In this document: piece after piece, positions 28,022 through 37,444 of the stretch
How the letters are laid out: each line of letters opens with the position of its first letter
Numbering within the stretch: position 1 is the first letter of the stretch
Assembly: GCF_000970305.1 (NCBI RefSeq)
Contig: NZ_CP009517.1
Location: forward strand, 248,001 to 312,000
Length of the DNA stretch: 64,000 nt
Direction: 5' to 3'
Source: Methanosarcina barkeri 3
Lineage (GTDB): Archaea > Halobacteriota > Methanosarcinia > Methanosarcinales > Methanosarcinaceae
Notes under the pieces: model-generated
What the model saw: the letters and a program-made list of their open reading frames with translations, nothing else
What the model was told of the DNA's origin: nothing
Database searches by the model: none
Made by a program: the position numbers and the translations under genes

Positions 28022-28138
28022 GTGTTTATTTTAATCAATATTTTTTCAGTTTTTTGCGCAATCAGCATCATTTTTATGAACTTCTCTCGTGACAATCTTT
28101 AGTATGTTTGAACTACCGGCTGTTAGCAGATTGAAAAG

Positions 28139-28936
28139 TTATATTTTTCCGTAAAACCGCTGATAATCTTCCATTGCCCTTTTCGCCTGAACAGGAAACT
28201 CTTTTTTCATATATTCTATGAATTCATCCAGTGATTGGATTTCCTTAATGATTTCAAGCATACAGGCGGCAAATTTTCTTGATTCCAAACTTCCTTTTAG
28301 GAGTTCAAAAGAGAGGCAGAGAGATTCTTTAGGAAAATACTTCCTTCTAATCCAGGGAGAAACCGAACCAAGGAGCACTCCTTCTTTCAGAATACTGTAA
28401 GCAGGCACTCCTATGAGTTCTAACCTGTTCTTTCCTGCCAGTTTTTCAAGGTTTTTGCTGGAATAGGAATGAATCTCAACGTAAATTTCGGGCTTTAACT
28501 CTTCAATCGCCCTGACAATCTTTTTTCCGATACCAGAATAGTAGTCCGGGTTCAGGGTTGAAATGTACTTTCCGCAGTCTACAAGTGGGATCAGGGCCAG
28601 GGTGCCGGTTTTTGGAGGTTTGATTCTCTTCAGAAGTCCGGTCGTATCTTTCCATTCATCTCCATGGAGACCTGCAACAAAGAGACGAACCGGTCTTCCG
28701 TGACCGTAAATTCTCATCCCGAAATCCGGGTAAGAACCTGATCGCGTATCTACGCTTTCGTGATAGTCGGAAAAGGAATCCTCGGAATTTTCTTTTTCTT
28801 TTGAGTTCCCTTTTCCTTTAGAGTTCTCCATTGACTCAAAATTCTCTGTTGTTTCGGAATTCTCTATTGCTTCAGAATTCTCTATTGCTTCAGAATTCTC
28901 TGTTGTTTTAGAATTCTCTATTCTGTCAGTATTCAT
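28139..28936 (-). CDS. DUF2119 family protein (zinc carboxypeptidase/AstE-like fold)
   Basis: 265 residues from the ATG at 28934-28936, 13 bases after the upstream methyltransferase stop. A longer frame to 29074 would overlap that gene by 125 bases. The N-terminal ~60 residues are six-residue repeats (ENSEAI, ENSETT, ENSKGK), an 18-bp DNA repeat. The conserved domain begins at YPDFGMRIYGHGRPVRLFVA and contains GLHGDEWKDTTGLL and IYVEIHSYSS. These resemble the HxxE and H metal ligands of succinylglutamate desuccinylase/M14 peptidase folds. DUF2119 is found mainly in methanogens and its substrate is unknown. Linkage to a TlyA-like RNA methyltransferase suggests cotranscription. Confidence 0.75.
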   Translation of the reverse strand: MNTDRIENSKTTENSEAIENSEAIENSETTENFESMENSKGKGNSKEKENSEDSFSDYHESVDTRSGSYPDFGMRIYGHGRPVRLFVAGLHGDEWKDTTGLLKRIKPPKTGTLALIPLVDCGKYISTLNPDYYSGIGKKIVRAIEELKPEIYVEIHSYSSKNLEKLAGKNRLELIGVPAYSILKEGVLLGSVSPWIRRKYFPKESLCLSFELLKGSLESRKFAACMLEIIKEIQSLDEFIEYMKKEFPVQAKRAMEDYQRFYGKI

Positions 28937-28949
28937 ATGTTTCGAGGCC

Positions 28950-29660
28950 TCAGAAATCCTTTTCTTCTGGCTGGTCTTCTTTGAATGTCTCTTCCTCTTC
29001 AGGAAGGAGTTTTCTTGCAACCACATAAATTTCCTGTTTTTTGGGATTGATGACCTGCTGAATTTCAAGTCCAAGGTTCTCGATTTTACTCAAGATCGGT
29101 TTTGGGTTCTTCTTTTTTGGGATTTTGATAACCTGAAGCAGCTTTCCCCCGGTTTTCAGTAGAGGGAGGATTCTCGACAGAGCCTTGATTGAGTCCTCAG
29201 GTTCCAGGGTCATGTCCGAAAGAATAACATCTACAGGCTCTTCCGAGAGCGAATTCAGAGGTACGGTGAAGACGTCTCCGAATATTACCTCAACATTTTC
29301 CTTTTCGTATGCGATTTTTCCAAGTTCGCTCCTGAAGTCCTTGCTGAATTCCACGCCTTTCACATGGCCTGCAATTTCCGAGGCAAAAAGAAGAAAGCCA
29401 CCTGCGCTGGAACCAAGGTCAAGCACTTTATCTCCAGGCTTAAGAATTTCGCTTTCCTCCTGAATAAGCTTGAGTTTGAAATAGCCCTGAGGCTGGTCCA
29501 GACCCTCAGTAACCTCAATTATATCATCAGTAGATACGTCTCTGGAGGCCTTTGTCACTGCCGTGCCGTTAACCTTAACATTTCCGGCAAGGATAGCTGT
29601 CTTAGCTCGCCCCCTTGACTTGAAATGGCCCATATCTACAAGGTATGCATCCAGTCTCAT
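28950..29660 (-). CDS. TlyA-type S4/FtsJ-like RNA methyltransferase
   Basis: 236 residues from the ATG at 29658-29660. The frame continues upstream to 29828, but that part runs through a tandem repeat and is not conserved. The N-terminal S4 RNA-binding domain is MRLDAYLVDMGHFKSRGRAK, then AILAGNVKVNG (about residues 1-60). The Rossmann methyltransferase domain has VLDLGSSAGGFLLFASE (about 90-106) and the DVILSDMTLEPED block. The family includes TlyA 2'-O-methyltransferases of 16S/23S rRNA and archaeal relatives, so an rRNA target is likely but not proven. It is followed by the DUF2119 gene with a 13-base gap. Confidence 0.85.
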   Translation of the reverse strand: MRLDAYLVDMGHFKSRGRAKTAILAGNVKVNGTAVTKASRDVSTDDIIEVTEGLDQPQGYFKLKLIQEESEILKPGDKVLDLGSSAGGFLLFASEIAGHVKGVEFSKDFRSELGKIAYEKENVEVIFGDVFTVPLNSLSEEPVDVILSDMTLEPEDSIKALSRILPLLKTGGKLLQVIKIPKKKNPKPILSKIENLGLEIQQVINPKKQEIYVVARKLLPEEEETFKEDQPEEKDF

Positions 29661-29714
29661 GGGGCATTGTATCGTCAGAGCCTGTATATATAGGTAGCAA
29701 GTCAGGGTTCTATT

Positions 29715-29825
29715 GAAGAAAAGACTGAGTAAAGATTGCTGTGAAAAGACTGAGTAAAGATTGCTGTGAAAAGACTGAGTAAAGACTGCTTTGAAAAGAC
29801 AGGGCAAAAACTGCTGTAAAAAAGG
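29715..29825. repeat. 25-bp tandem repeat upstream of the TlyA-like gene
   Basis: About four copies of AAAGACTGAGTAAAGATTGC with TGTGA. The first two are identical and the later ones diverge. Confidence 0.85.
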
Positions 29826-29982
29826 CAAGCAAAAATAGTTGTGAAAATATAAGCAAAGAAATGGTTTAAACTTTTATAAAACTTGAACCTGGGAATTGTA
29901 TCCCAGATTTTTGCGTTGAACTTCTTTTTTGTTTACTTCAATCATGTAATTTGATATCTCTGTTTTTAACGTTTTTATCCTG

Positions 29983-30220
29983 TTACCTGATTTTCTGAAC
30001 CAGTATTTTTGCAAGTTTTGAATCTGTACCATTTTGATTGAGTGTCGTCAGATTAACACTATAGTTTCCTGCTTCAAAGTAGGTAGGTACCGGATTCTGC
30101 TCGGTTGAATTAGCTCCGTCTTCAAAGTTCCAATTCTATTCGGTTACATTTTTTGATAGGTCGGTAAACTGTACCATAATAGGAGCAAAACCCTGGGTGA
30201 CATTGCTGCTAAAGTTCGCT
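29983..30220 (-). pseudogene. Detached PKD domain, formerly the C-terminus of the YVTN/PKD protein
   Basis: Directly after the stop of the neighbouring gene a shifted frame reads APVANFSSNVTQGFAPIMVQ, then FTDLSKNVTE, a TAG, NWNFEDGANSTEQNPV and GNYSVNLTTLNQNG, ending at TAA 29983-29985. This is a complete PKD domain very like the one inside the upstream gene. A frameshift near 30222 and an in-frame TAG in place of the PKD tryptophan codon have cut it off. Confidence 0.75.
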
Positions 30221-32231
30221 ACTGGAGCACTGGTGCAGACTGTTCTATCTTCTCAGGTTTAATGGTTATTTCTTTTGTGATATTTCCTATCTTTATCTTA
30301 AAAATTCCTGGAGGAATAGCTGTTGTATTATAAGAGTAATTGAAGTTTCCGTTAGAATCAATATTTGTTTCCTGAGAAGCTGTGACCTTCAGATTAACTT
30401 CTGAAACACCTTCTCCAGCATTCCCGTCGATTCTCATTTTATAGTTTCCCGGAGGAACATTCGATTGAGATACGGTTGCAGTATTCCCTGAAGCCTTTGA
30501 GCTTTTTGTTACCCAGAGAATCATCTTCACCCTTACATTGAGATTTTTGGCTCCCTGGGCCTCAACTTTATATGAATTATTAGAACCCTCAGGAATTACG
30601 ATGTCTTCAAGACTATATTCATATCTTCCCATTGAAACAGGTACTGTTTTCTCAAAAGTTGCAAAGACATCGACTTTGTTCCCCGGAAAAGCGCTACCGT
30701 TTATATATAATATGTCCCCGGAAACAGGTTCTTCAGGGTGGAACTCCCAGTGACTGACAGGCACCGATTTATCTAAAGCATTAATTGTAGCAAATGTTGA
30801 GTTTGTACCGTTTTCATTAATTGCAGTTAGATTAACCGTATAGTTTCCAGGAACTATGTACTCATGTATTGGATTTCTGTCTGTGGAGTTAATAACTCCG
30901 TCATTTTCAAAGTCCCAGCTCACAGAAGTCGCATTTTCTGATAGGTCTCTAAACTGCACACAAAACGGAACATAACCCTCGGTAACGTTGCTGCTGAAGT
31001 TTGCGACGGGAAGTATCAAATTTGCCGGGGCAGGACCTATAAACTGCCCAAAGGAATATGGACGACTTCCCGCATTGACCGTGTTTATAACAGTGTTTGT
31101 GCTTGTATCGATTACAGAGACAGTATTGTCCCGATAGTTAGTTGTATACACTTTCGTTCCATCCGGAGTAACTGCAATTCCGTAAGGACCTTTCCCTACA
31201 TTCACCGTAGCTGTAACATTGTTTGTGGATGTATCAATTACGGAAACGGTACTGCTACCAGAATTTGCCACGTATACCTTTGTTCCATCGGAGTTGACTG
31301 CAATTCCATTAGGCTCTGTTCCTACCTTAATTATTGCTGTAATGGTTTCTGTGGTCGTGTTAATTACGAAAACAGCAGCGTTACCATAAACATCTCTCGT
31401 CACGTAAAGGTTTTTCCCGTCTGGAGCGATTGCAACCCCAGTGGGCCCTTCATTATTATATGGATAATAGTCTCCATCTCCCACAGGGATTGTTGCTTTG
31501 AACTTTTTTGTTGTTGTATCAACTATAGAGATTGTGCTGCTATCTCTGTTCACTACATATACCTCTGTTCCATTGGGGCTGACTGCAACTCCATAAGGAC
31601 TTACTCCCACTTTTATTGTGGCTGTAACCGTCTTTGTGGCTGTATCAATTTCAGAAACAATACCATGAGTTGCACGTTCACTATCATAATCCATAAAATC
31701 ACTGGCCACATATACTTTTGTTCCTGTTGGGTTAACTGCAATTCCACGAGCATAACCTTTTACATCCACTATTGCTACAACACTGTTTGTAACTTTATCA
31801 ATTACAGAAACAGTGCCACTGTTCGTGTTTGTCACATATACTTCTGTCCCGTTTGGGGTAACTGCCACTCCAAACGGAGAATCTCCTCCATTTCGTATGT
31901 CTGTACTGGTAAAAGTTTCTGTATCCACGATATTTGTAACGTTATCTGTCAGTGTGTCAATTATAGCGACAGTGTCCGTATCGGAACTGGTAATGTATGC
32001 ATATGACCCTGTTATTGAGGAATTCTGATACCCATCTGGTCCTATAATCGAGGAATTTTGATATCCATCTGGTCCTATAATCGAGGAATTTTGATATCCA
32101 TCTGGTCCTATAATCGAGGAATTTTGTGTTGAAGTTGCCAGGGTAGTAGGCGAAATCAGTATCAATAATAAAAAATGGATTGTTAGAGCTAAAGCTATTG
32201 AACATTTTGTTTTAGTGCTTATATGCTTCAC
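30219..32231 (-). CDS. YVTN beta-propeller / PKD surface protein
   Basis: 670 residues from a GTG at 32231 with a purine-rich site upstream. The N-terminal signal peptide (about 1-33) is followed by about four copies of an 11-residue unit NSSIIGPDGYQ, coded by near-identical 33-bp repeats (about 32010-32125). Residues about 85-400 are seven or so YVTN-type propeller blades, with repeated VAVTPNGTEVYVTN and VSVIDT motifs. A PKD domain follows at about 415-490 (VSWDFENDGV), then a region with two beta-sandwich-like segments. No PGF-CTERM or transmembrane anchor remains at the C-terminus (ending KIEQSAPVLQ). The frame continues after a frameshift into another PKD domain, so the protein is probably truncated. 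It is an exported cell-surface protein likely to bind polymers or partners; no enzyme activity is implied. Confidence 0.85.
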   Translation of the reverse strand: MKHISTKTKCSIALALTIHFLLLILISPTTLATSTQNSSIIGPDGYQNSSIIGPDGYQNSSIIGPDGYQNSSITGSYAYITSSDTDTVAIIDTLTDNVTNIVDTETFTSTDIRNGGDSPFGVAVTPNGTEVYVTNTNSGTVSVIDKVTNSVVAIVDVKGYARGIAVNPTGTKVYVASDFMDYDSERATHGIVSEIDTATKTVTATIKVGVSPYGVAVSPNGTEVYVVNRDSSTISIVDTTTKKFKATIPVGDGDYYPYNNEGPTGVAIAPDGKNLYVTRDVYGNAAVFVINTTTETITAIIKVGTEPNGIAVNSDGTKVYVANSGSSTVSVIDTSTNNVTATVNVGKGPYGIAVTPDGTKVYTTNYRDNTVSVIDTSTNTVINTVNAGSRPYSFGQFIGPAPANLILPVANFSSNVTEGYVPFCVQFRDLSENATSVSWDFENDGVINSTDRNPIHEYIVPGNYTVNLTAINENGTNSTFATINALDKSVPVSHWEFHPEEPVSGDILYINGSAFPGNKVDVFATFEKTVPVSMGRYEYSLEDIVIPEGSNNSYKVEAQGAKNLNVRVKMILWVTKSSKASGNTATVSQSNVPPGNYKMRIDGNAGEGVSEVNLKVTASQETNIDSNGNFNYSYNTTAIPPGIFKIKIGNITKEITIKPEKIEQSAPVLQ

Positions 32232-32785
32232 CTTCTTAGCTTCTTATTATTTACTTATCACACTAAAAATATTAATACTGATGGGACGTTAACTGATTTA
32301 AAAATTTCTATAATAAGCTCCATTTTATAACTCTTCTATAATATTTTAACTAAAATTAGTCGATTAAAATAGGAGTCATATATAGAAATTATCTCCGAAT
32401 TTAACTCAAATTTTGAGATTTATCTCTAAGAAATAGATATATTTTTAAATGACAATTTTATTTTTATAATTAACAATTATACCCAGTTCTCAAATCCGTG
32501 AACTCAGTTCTTAAACCCAATAAGTTCAGTTCTTAAACCCAATAAGTTCAGTTCTTAAATCCAGTAAGTTCAATTATTAAGTCCAGTAAGTTCAATTATT
32601 AAGTCCAGTTCTTTATTCTCAATTCTGCACCGCAGATCGAAGGAATAAAGTACTGTTCATTATTCATAATACACAGAAACTGTGCACATTTACTTTATCA
32701 TGATTTACTACTTGATCTTCTGCCTGATGCTTCAGGCATGTGGCTCCCTCCATTCTGCAAACCTGGTGAGATAGTGTATCAAAAA
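32232..32785. other. Divergent spacer with 22-bp tandem repeat
   Basis: At 32505-32610 CAGTTCTTAAACCCAATAAG with TT is repeated about five times, with increasing divergence. The rest is A+T-rich with no gene. Confidence 0.7.
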
Positions 32786-33754
32786 ATGCTTCAAAAATTT
32801 ACGGCTCTGTTTCCCCTCTGGGCGGTTCTTCTATCGGTTGTTGCATATTTTTATCCTGAATATTTTGCTCCTCATCAGGGGCTTATCGTACCTTTTCTAA
32901 GCCTTATTATGCTCGGGATGGGAATCACTCTCTCGGTGGACAGTTTCCTTGCAGTATTGAAAAGGCCTTCGGTAGTCCTCCTGGGTACCTTAATGCAGTA
33001 CACTATTATGCCACTTGCAGCCTGGATAGTTTGCCAGGTTCTGAAGCTTCCACCTGATCTGGCTGCTGGCGTGATTTTGCTGGGCTGCTGTCCTGGCGGC
33101 ACGGCTTCGAATGTGATCTCTTATTTAGCAAAAGCCGATGTGGCCCTTTCAATAGTACTTACCTCGGTTTCTACCCTGATTGCTTTTCTAGCAACACCTT
33201 TCCTTACCTGGGTTTTTATAGGCCAGACTGTGGATGTTGACGTAATGGGCATGCTCATAAGCGTTGTAAATGTGGTAATCGTGCCTGTGGTACTCGGGCT
33301 TGCAATTAACTACTTCTTTGAAAAAAGGATAAACGCAGTACGTGAGGTCTTTCCGGCAATCTCAGCCGCCGCTATAGTAATTATAATCGCGGTAATTATA
33401 GGGACAAACAGCGCGAACCTTGGAAAAAGCGGCCCTCTGGTTCTGCTTGCAGTGATCTTACATAACGGGCTTGGCCTTGCAGGTGGTTATGGGGTTTCAA
33501 AGGCTTTACGGCTCAGCGAAACCGAAGCAAGAACTATTGCAATCGAGGTCGGGATGCAGAACTCCGGCCTGAGTGTAGCTCTTGCAATAAAACATTTCAC
33601 AGCAACAGCAGCGCTTCCGGGTGCGATTTTCAGTATATGGCACAACCTGTCCGGAGCTTTTCTTGCAGGACACTGGTCAAAACAAAGTGTATCCGTTCAT
33701 GATAAAAGTAAGATGCCTTCCAAAAAGGGCATTCATAGTAAGAAATTGGGGTAA
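32786..33754 (+). CDS. Bile acid:sodium symporter (BASS) family transporter
   Basis: 322 residues from the ATG at 32786. An in-frame ATG at 32738 would add an uncharacteristic proline/cysteine-rich leader. About ten transmembrane helices are visible. Family hallmarks are LIMLGMGITLSVDSFLAVLK, LLGCCPGGTASNVISYLAKA (the crossed-helix substrate/sodium site, about residues 98-117) and AIEVGMQNSGLSVALAIKHF. The family couples sodium import to uptake of organic anions, such as pyruvate, pantothenate or other acids, in prokaryotes. The substrate is not predictable here. The basic C-terminal tail (SKMPSKKGIHSKK) is unusual but short. A strong hairpin follows the stop. Confidence 0.9.
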   Translation: MLQKFTALFPLWAVLLSVVAYFYPEYFAPHQGLIVPFLSLIMLGMGITLSVDSFLAVLKRPSVVLLGTLMQYTIMPLAAWIVCQVLKLPPDLAAGVILLGCCPGGTASNVISYLAKADVALSIVLTSVSTLIAFLATPFLTWVFIGQTVDVDVMGMLISVVNVVIVPVVLGLAINYFFEKRINAVREVFPAISAAAIVIIIAVIIGTNSANLGKSGPLVLLAVILHNGLGLAGGYGVSKALRLSETEARTIAIEVGMQNSGLSVALAIKHFTATAALPGAIFSIWHNLSGAFLAGHWSKQSVSVHDKSKMPSKKGIHSKKLG

Positions 33755-33790
33755 AATCCAAAGGATTTTACAAAAAAGAGGTTGGGAAGC

Positions 33791-33834
33791 AGGAAAAATC
33801 CGGTGATTTCCCATAAGTTTTCCGGATTTTTCCT
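33791..33834 (+). terminator. 13-bp perfect hairpin after the BASS transporter gene
   Basis: AGGAAAAATCCGG (33791-33803) pairs exactly with CCGGATTTTTCCT (33822-33834) across an 18-base loop. It starts 37 bases after the stop and T-rich sequence follows. Confidence 0.55.
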
Positions 33835-33942
33835 GTATTCATCTAATTTTTCTCATTTTTATCTATTTTCATAGTTTTTTTTCTTTTTCTTCAGAATTTC
33901 TTTTTCTCTTCTAATTATTATATTTAGCAATTTTGCACTCGA

Positions 33943-34036
33943 GCCTATTCCAAAACCTTGAATTTTGAACACTCGCTTAATTCCCAACAGAAAATAATAT
34001 AATAGATTTGGGAATAAAATTGGTTTTGGGATGAGC
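33943..34036 (-). repeat. ~95-bp inverted-repeat (MITE-like) element, complete copy
   Basis: Ends GCCTATTCCAAAACC and GGTTTTGGGATGAGC are imperfect inverted repeats. The inside matches the copies at 53001-53093 and 55282-55377 in reverse orientation. No clear target duplication is visible. Confidence 0.8.
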
Positions 34037-34160
34037 TCTTCTTGTAATTCCATTTTCGGTCTCTCGGCTTTCCAGGCCACTTAATATATAAAAGTTTCAA
34101 AACCTTGGAAATAAGTTGGTTTTTGTTTCCTACTCAGTTCCAAGCCAGTTGAATACAATA

Positions 34161-34260
34161 CTTAAAATCCATTAAAATCACATTAAAATCACATTAAAAT
34201 CACATTAAAATCACATTAAAATCACATTAAAATCACATTAAAATCACATTAAAAATCACA
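34161..34260. repeat. 11-bp tandem repeat, about nine copies
   Basis: ACATTAAAATC is repeated nearly perfectly, ending with a variant carrying one extra A. It lies in the 800-bp spacer upstream of the M13 peptidase gene. The rest of that spacer (34261-34567) is an A+T-rich probable promoter and leader without a gene. Confidence 0.9.
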
Positions 34261-34567
34261 ATCTCTGGAACTAAGGCTAATTTTAGTATAAGTAGTTTAA
34301 AATAATTATGGGAATAATTATGTTCTACAACAGGAGTAATAGGACTTGTGGATGGCTACGGTATAGCGAGCTTACAGTTAAAAATAACGTTATCGAATCA
34401 GGAATTTTGTAGTTTACTTGATCACAACATCTATTCGGTGTGATTCTTTACTCCAGATATGTATCCTATATTGTAAGATGATGGATTCCTAAAAAGTTCA
34501 AATAAGCGTTTTTGAAGCTGTATTTTAAGGATCAGAATCCATAGTAGTTGAGGGCAGGTGAGGGGGC

Positions 34568-36652
34568 ATGAATAGGAAGGGAGTGATAAATCTGTTCACT
34601 TTTGGCATCGTACTGGTTAACGCTTTAACCATTGTAGCTTTTGGTTCTTCCGAAACTTTGAGGAGTAACATGAGCACTTCAGAAAAGGAAAAAGCTTTCG
34701 ACCCAGGAAGCATGAATCTCTCAGTAAAACCTGGAGACGACTTCTATGAGTATTCTGAGGGAGCCTGGATAAAAAGCCATCCTGTGCCACCGGACAAAAC
34801 CCGATACGGAGAGTTCGAGATAGTAAAGGACAGGACTTATGACCGTGTTAAAGGAATAGTGGAGAGTGCAGCCAATAATACTTCAGCTCCTGATGGAAGC
34901 CTCGAGCAGAAGATTGGCAAGTTCTACAGTATGGGAATGGATAATGCTACTCTGGAAAGGCAGCGCTTTGACCCAATTAAAGGCGAGCTGAAGATGATAG
35001 ACAATATCTCCGGTGCCTCCGATCTCCAGACCGTTTCGACTCAAATGATGGAATATGGCCTGGATCCTTTCTTCTCAATGTATGCCGCACCTGACAAGAA
35101 GAACAGCAAGACCATGATTGCTACCCTTAGTCAGGGAGGGTTGGGCCTTCCGGATAGGGATTTCTATTTCAGGCAGGACAACGAATCTATTAAGATCAGA
35201 GAACAGTATTTGGCCCATGTTGCAAGGATGTTCGTCTTCCTTGGTGATAGTCCGGAAATCGCTGAGAGTAATGCCAGGACCGTGATGAGGATAGAGACCA
35301 GGCTGGCCAATGCATCCTTTACCAACGTTGATAACCACGATGAAGTCAAAACGTACAATAAGATGAGCCTTGAGGAACTCCAGACTTTTGCTCCAGGCAT
35401 TAACTGGTCCTGTCTCTTTGGCTCTCTGGTTTGTCCGGATGTAACTGAGGTCAATGTCAGAAATCCTTCCTTTTTTAAAGAGCTAAGCATCGCCCTTCAG
35501 GACGAAAGCATAGCTGACTGGAAGACCTTCCTGCGCTGGAAGTTGATTTTAGGGACGTCCCCTTACCTTAGCTCAGACGTAGAGCAGGAACATTTTGATT
35601 TTTTTGGGAGAAAACTCAATGGCCAGCAGGAAATGAAGCCGCGCTGGAAGAGAGTTATTGATGCGGAAAACGAGGCCATGGGCGAGGCTGTAGGCCGTGT
35701 CTATGCGGATAGATATTTTGATCCCGATTCCAGGGCCAGGATGCAGGAGATGGTATTCAACCTGAAGAAGGCCTTTGGAGAGAGACTTCAAAACCTTACA
35801 TGGATGGAGCCTGAAACCAGGAAAGAAGCTTTCAAAAAGCTTGAAGCTCTGGATGTACAGGTAGGCTATCCTGATGAATGGCTGAACTATTCGGAGCTTG
35901 AAATTAAAAACGACTCATATGTAATGAATGTACTCAGGGCTTCTAAATTTAAGTTCTATCACGGTCCAGATGGTCTGGATAGAATAGGCCGGCCTGTAAA
36001 TCGCAAACTATGGGAAATGAACCCCCAGGAAGCCAATGCCTATGCGGACTACAATAAAATAATCATAGTCTTCCCGGCAGGCATTCTTCAGCCGCCTTTC
36101 TTCAGTAAGGATGCCGATGACGCTGTCAACTATGGTGCCATAGGCTCTGTTATAGGACACGAGATGACTCACCACTTCGACAGCCAGGGCAGGAAGTTCG
36201 ATGCGAGTGGAAATTTGACGGATTGGTGGACAACGCAAGACGCCGATAACTTCAATAAAAATACGGAGGTTCTGGTGGACGAATATAACAGGTTTGAGGT
36301 TCTGCCCGACCTGTACGTCAACGGTAACCTGACCCTGCCTGAGAACGTAGCAGATTTCGGCGGGTTGACAGTAGCCTACCACGCCTATAAGCTCTCATTA
36401 AAAGAAGAGCCGAAAACAATCGACGGATTCACTGGAGACCAGAGGTTCTTTTTAAGCTTCACCCAGATCTGGAGGGAATCGAACACGAATGAATCCTTGA
36501 GGACTCTGGTACTGACTGATACACACTCACCAGCCAGGTTCAGGGTCAATGGCGTAGTCTTCAACGTGCCTGAGTTTTACAGGGCTTTCCCGAACGTAAA
36601 ATCCTCGGATAAACTATACAGAATTGAAAATAAGAGGCCTGTAATCTGGTAA
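34568..36652 (+). CDS. M13 family (neprilysin-like) zinc metallopeptidase
   Basis: 694 residues, a typical M13 length. A hydrophobic N-terminal segment (about residues 7-27) acts as signal or membrane anchor. MNLSVKPGDDFYEYSEGAWI is the usual start of the peptidase domain. The zinc motif is VIGHEMTHHFDSQG (HEMTH at about 531-535), and the third ligand is in ENVADFGGL (about 590). NAYADYNKIIIVFPAGILQP is the substrate-side NAxY-type block. The C-terminus has RFRVNGVVFNVPEFYRAFP, ending without the classical CxVW and with RPVIW. The enzyme would cut oligopeptides outside the membrane. GTGAGGGGGC precedes the ATG. M13 peptidases are patchy in archaea, which suggests acquisition from bacteria. 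Confidence 0.93.
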   Translation: MNRKGVINLFTFGIVLVNALTIVAFGSSETLRSNMSTSEKEKAFDPGSMNLSVKPGDDFYEYSEGAWIKSHPVPPDKTRYGEFEIVKDRTYDRVKGIVESAANNTSAPDGSLEQKIGKFYSMGMDNATLERQRFDPIKGELKMIDNISGASDLQTVSTQMMEYGLDPFFSMYAAPDKKNSKTMIATLSQGGLGLPDRDFYFRQDNESIKIREQYLAHVARMFVFLGDSPEIAESNARTVMRIETRLANASFTNVDNHDEVKTYNKMSLEELQTFAPGINWSCLFGSLVCPDVTEVNVRNPSFFKELSIALQDESIADWKTFLRWKLILGTSPYLSSDVEQEHFDFFGRKLNGQQEMKPRWKRVIDAENEAMGEAVGRVYADRYFDPDSRARMQEMVFNLKKAFGERLQNLTWMEPETRKEAFKKLEALDVQVGYPDEWLNYSELEIKNDSYVMNVLRASKFKFYHGPDGLDRIGRPVNRKLWEMNPQEANAYADYNKIIIVFPAGILQPPFFSKDADDAVNYGAIGSVIGHEMTHHFDSQGRKFDASGNLTDWWTTQDADNFNKNTEVLVDEYNRFEVLPDLYVNGNLTLPENVADFGGLTVAYHAYKLSLKEEPKTIDGFTGDQRFFLSFTQIWRESNTNESLRTLVLTDTHSPARFRVNGVVFNVPEFYRAFPNVKSSDKLYRIENKRPVIW

Positions 36653-36913
36653 AAAGTCCACAAAAAAGCCTTTTTTCTGATGGCGAAGTACAGCGCCTAT
36701 GAAAAGTCATGAACCCTAGCGACGGCAGTACCTGTTTGAGCTCTGCTCTCCTTTGATGCGGAAGTAAATTGGTTTTTGGATGAGCTAACTACTTCTGCTC
36801 AAACTTCTGAAACCTAAGTGTCGAGGTTCATTATTTTCTTTAACGGAACCTGGAGAGGTGACACGAAAGTATCTCGTTGTTTGAATAGGGATGTGCTATC
36901 GTAACTTTCGTTG
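36653..36913. other. Convergent spacer with inverted-repeat element fragment
   Basis: AAATTGGTTTTTGGATGAGC at about 36766-36785 matches one end of the ~95-bp inverted-repeat family; the remainder of the element is missing. AAAAAAGCCTTTTTT (36662-36676) is a small hairpin after the peptidase gene. Confidence 0.4.
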
Positions 36914-37444
36914 TTAAAACTTATTTTGTCCAAATTCTTTTATTAACCAGTGTAGTGCCAAAATAACTATTATCCCTATACCCAGGATTTCAGGAGTGGA
37001 AGAACGCGAGAGATGAAACGTAAACGAGTTTTCGAACAGTCTTGTCAAGTATTCAATTCCGTTGAAATCGACTTGATTTTTGGGGAACTGCAGTCCGAGG
37101 AGGGGCCAGAGCAGAGTTTTGGGAGTTTTCCACATCTGATCTTCCATGAGGTGAAAGAAAGAGCCTGAAGCAAGGCTAAGAACTTTAATATCTTTTTTCT
37201 TTTCGTACAGATATAAACCTAACAGGAATAGGGAAAGAACGAATAACAGCGTATGACATATAATACGTCCGTTTGCAAAGGTAGAAGCAAAGATAATCAT
37301 TCCTAGAGGTTTGTCGATTAAGTCGGGCAAAAGAGCTCCAACGGCTAAATATTTCGGATCTATAATAGTTTTTAGCCGAGGTATGAAAATCCCAATTGCG
37401 AAGAATATCCCCAATGTAACCCCAATATGTCCAAAAAGAAGCAT
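36914..37444 (-). CDS. YdjM-like membrane-bound metal-dependent hydrolase family protein
   Basis: 176 residues with about four hydrophobic helices. The N-terminus MLLFGHIGVTLGIFFAIGIF gives the first His. LAVGALLPDLIDKPLG holds the PDxxD motif, GRIICHTLLFVL the GRxxxHT-type histidine and SGSFFHLMEDQMW the final HxxxD-type ligands. This pattern is the YdjM/DUF457 family. Members are membrane proteins thought to be metal-dependent hydrolases related to phospholipase C or LexA-regulated YdjM; activity is unproven. It stands alone. Confidence 0.75.
   Translation of the reverse strand: MLLFGHIGVTLGIFFAIGIFIPRLKTIIDPKYLAVGALLPDLIDKPLGMIIFASTFANGRIICHTLLFVLSLFLLGLYLYEKKKDIKVLSLASGSFFHLMEDQMWKTPKTLLWPLLGLQFPKNQVDFNGIEYLTRLFENSFTFHLSRSSTPEILGIGIIVILALHWLIKEFGQNKF

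Noticed and set aside
27139-28095. 318-codon minus-strand frame
   Set aside because: It is antisense to the well-supported thermosome gene and has no family signature of its own.
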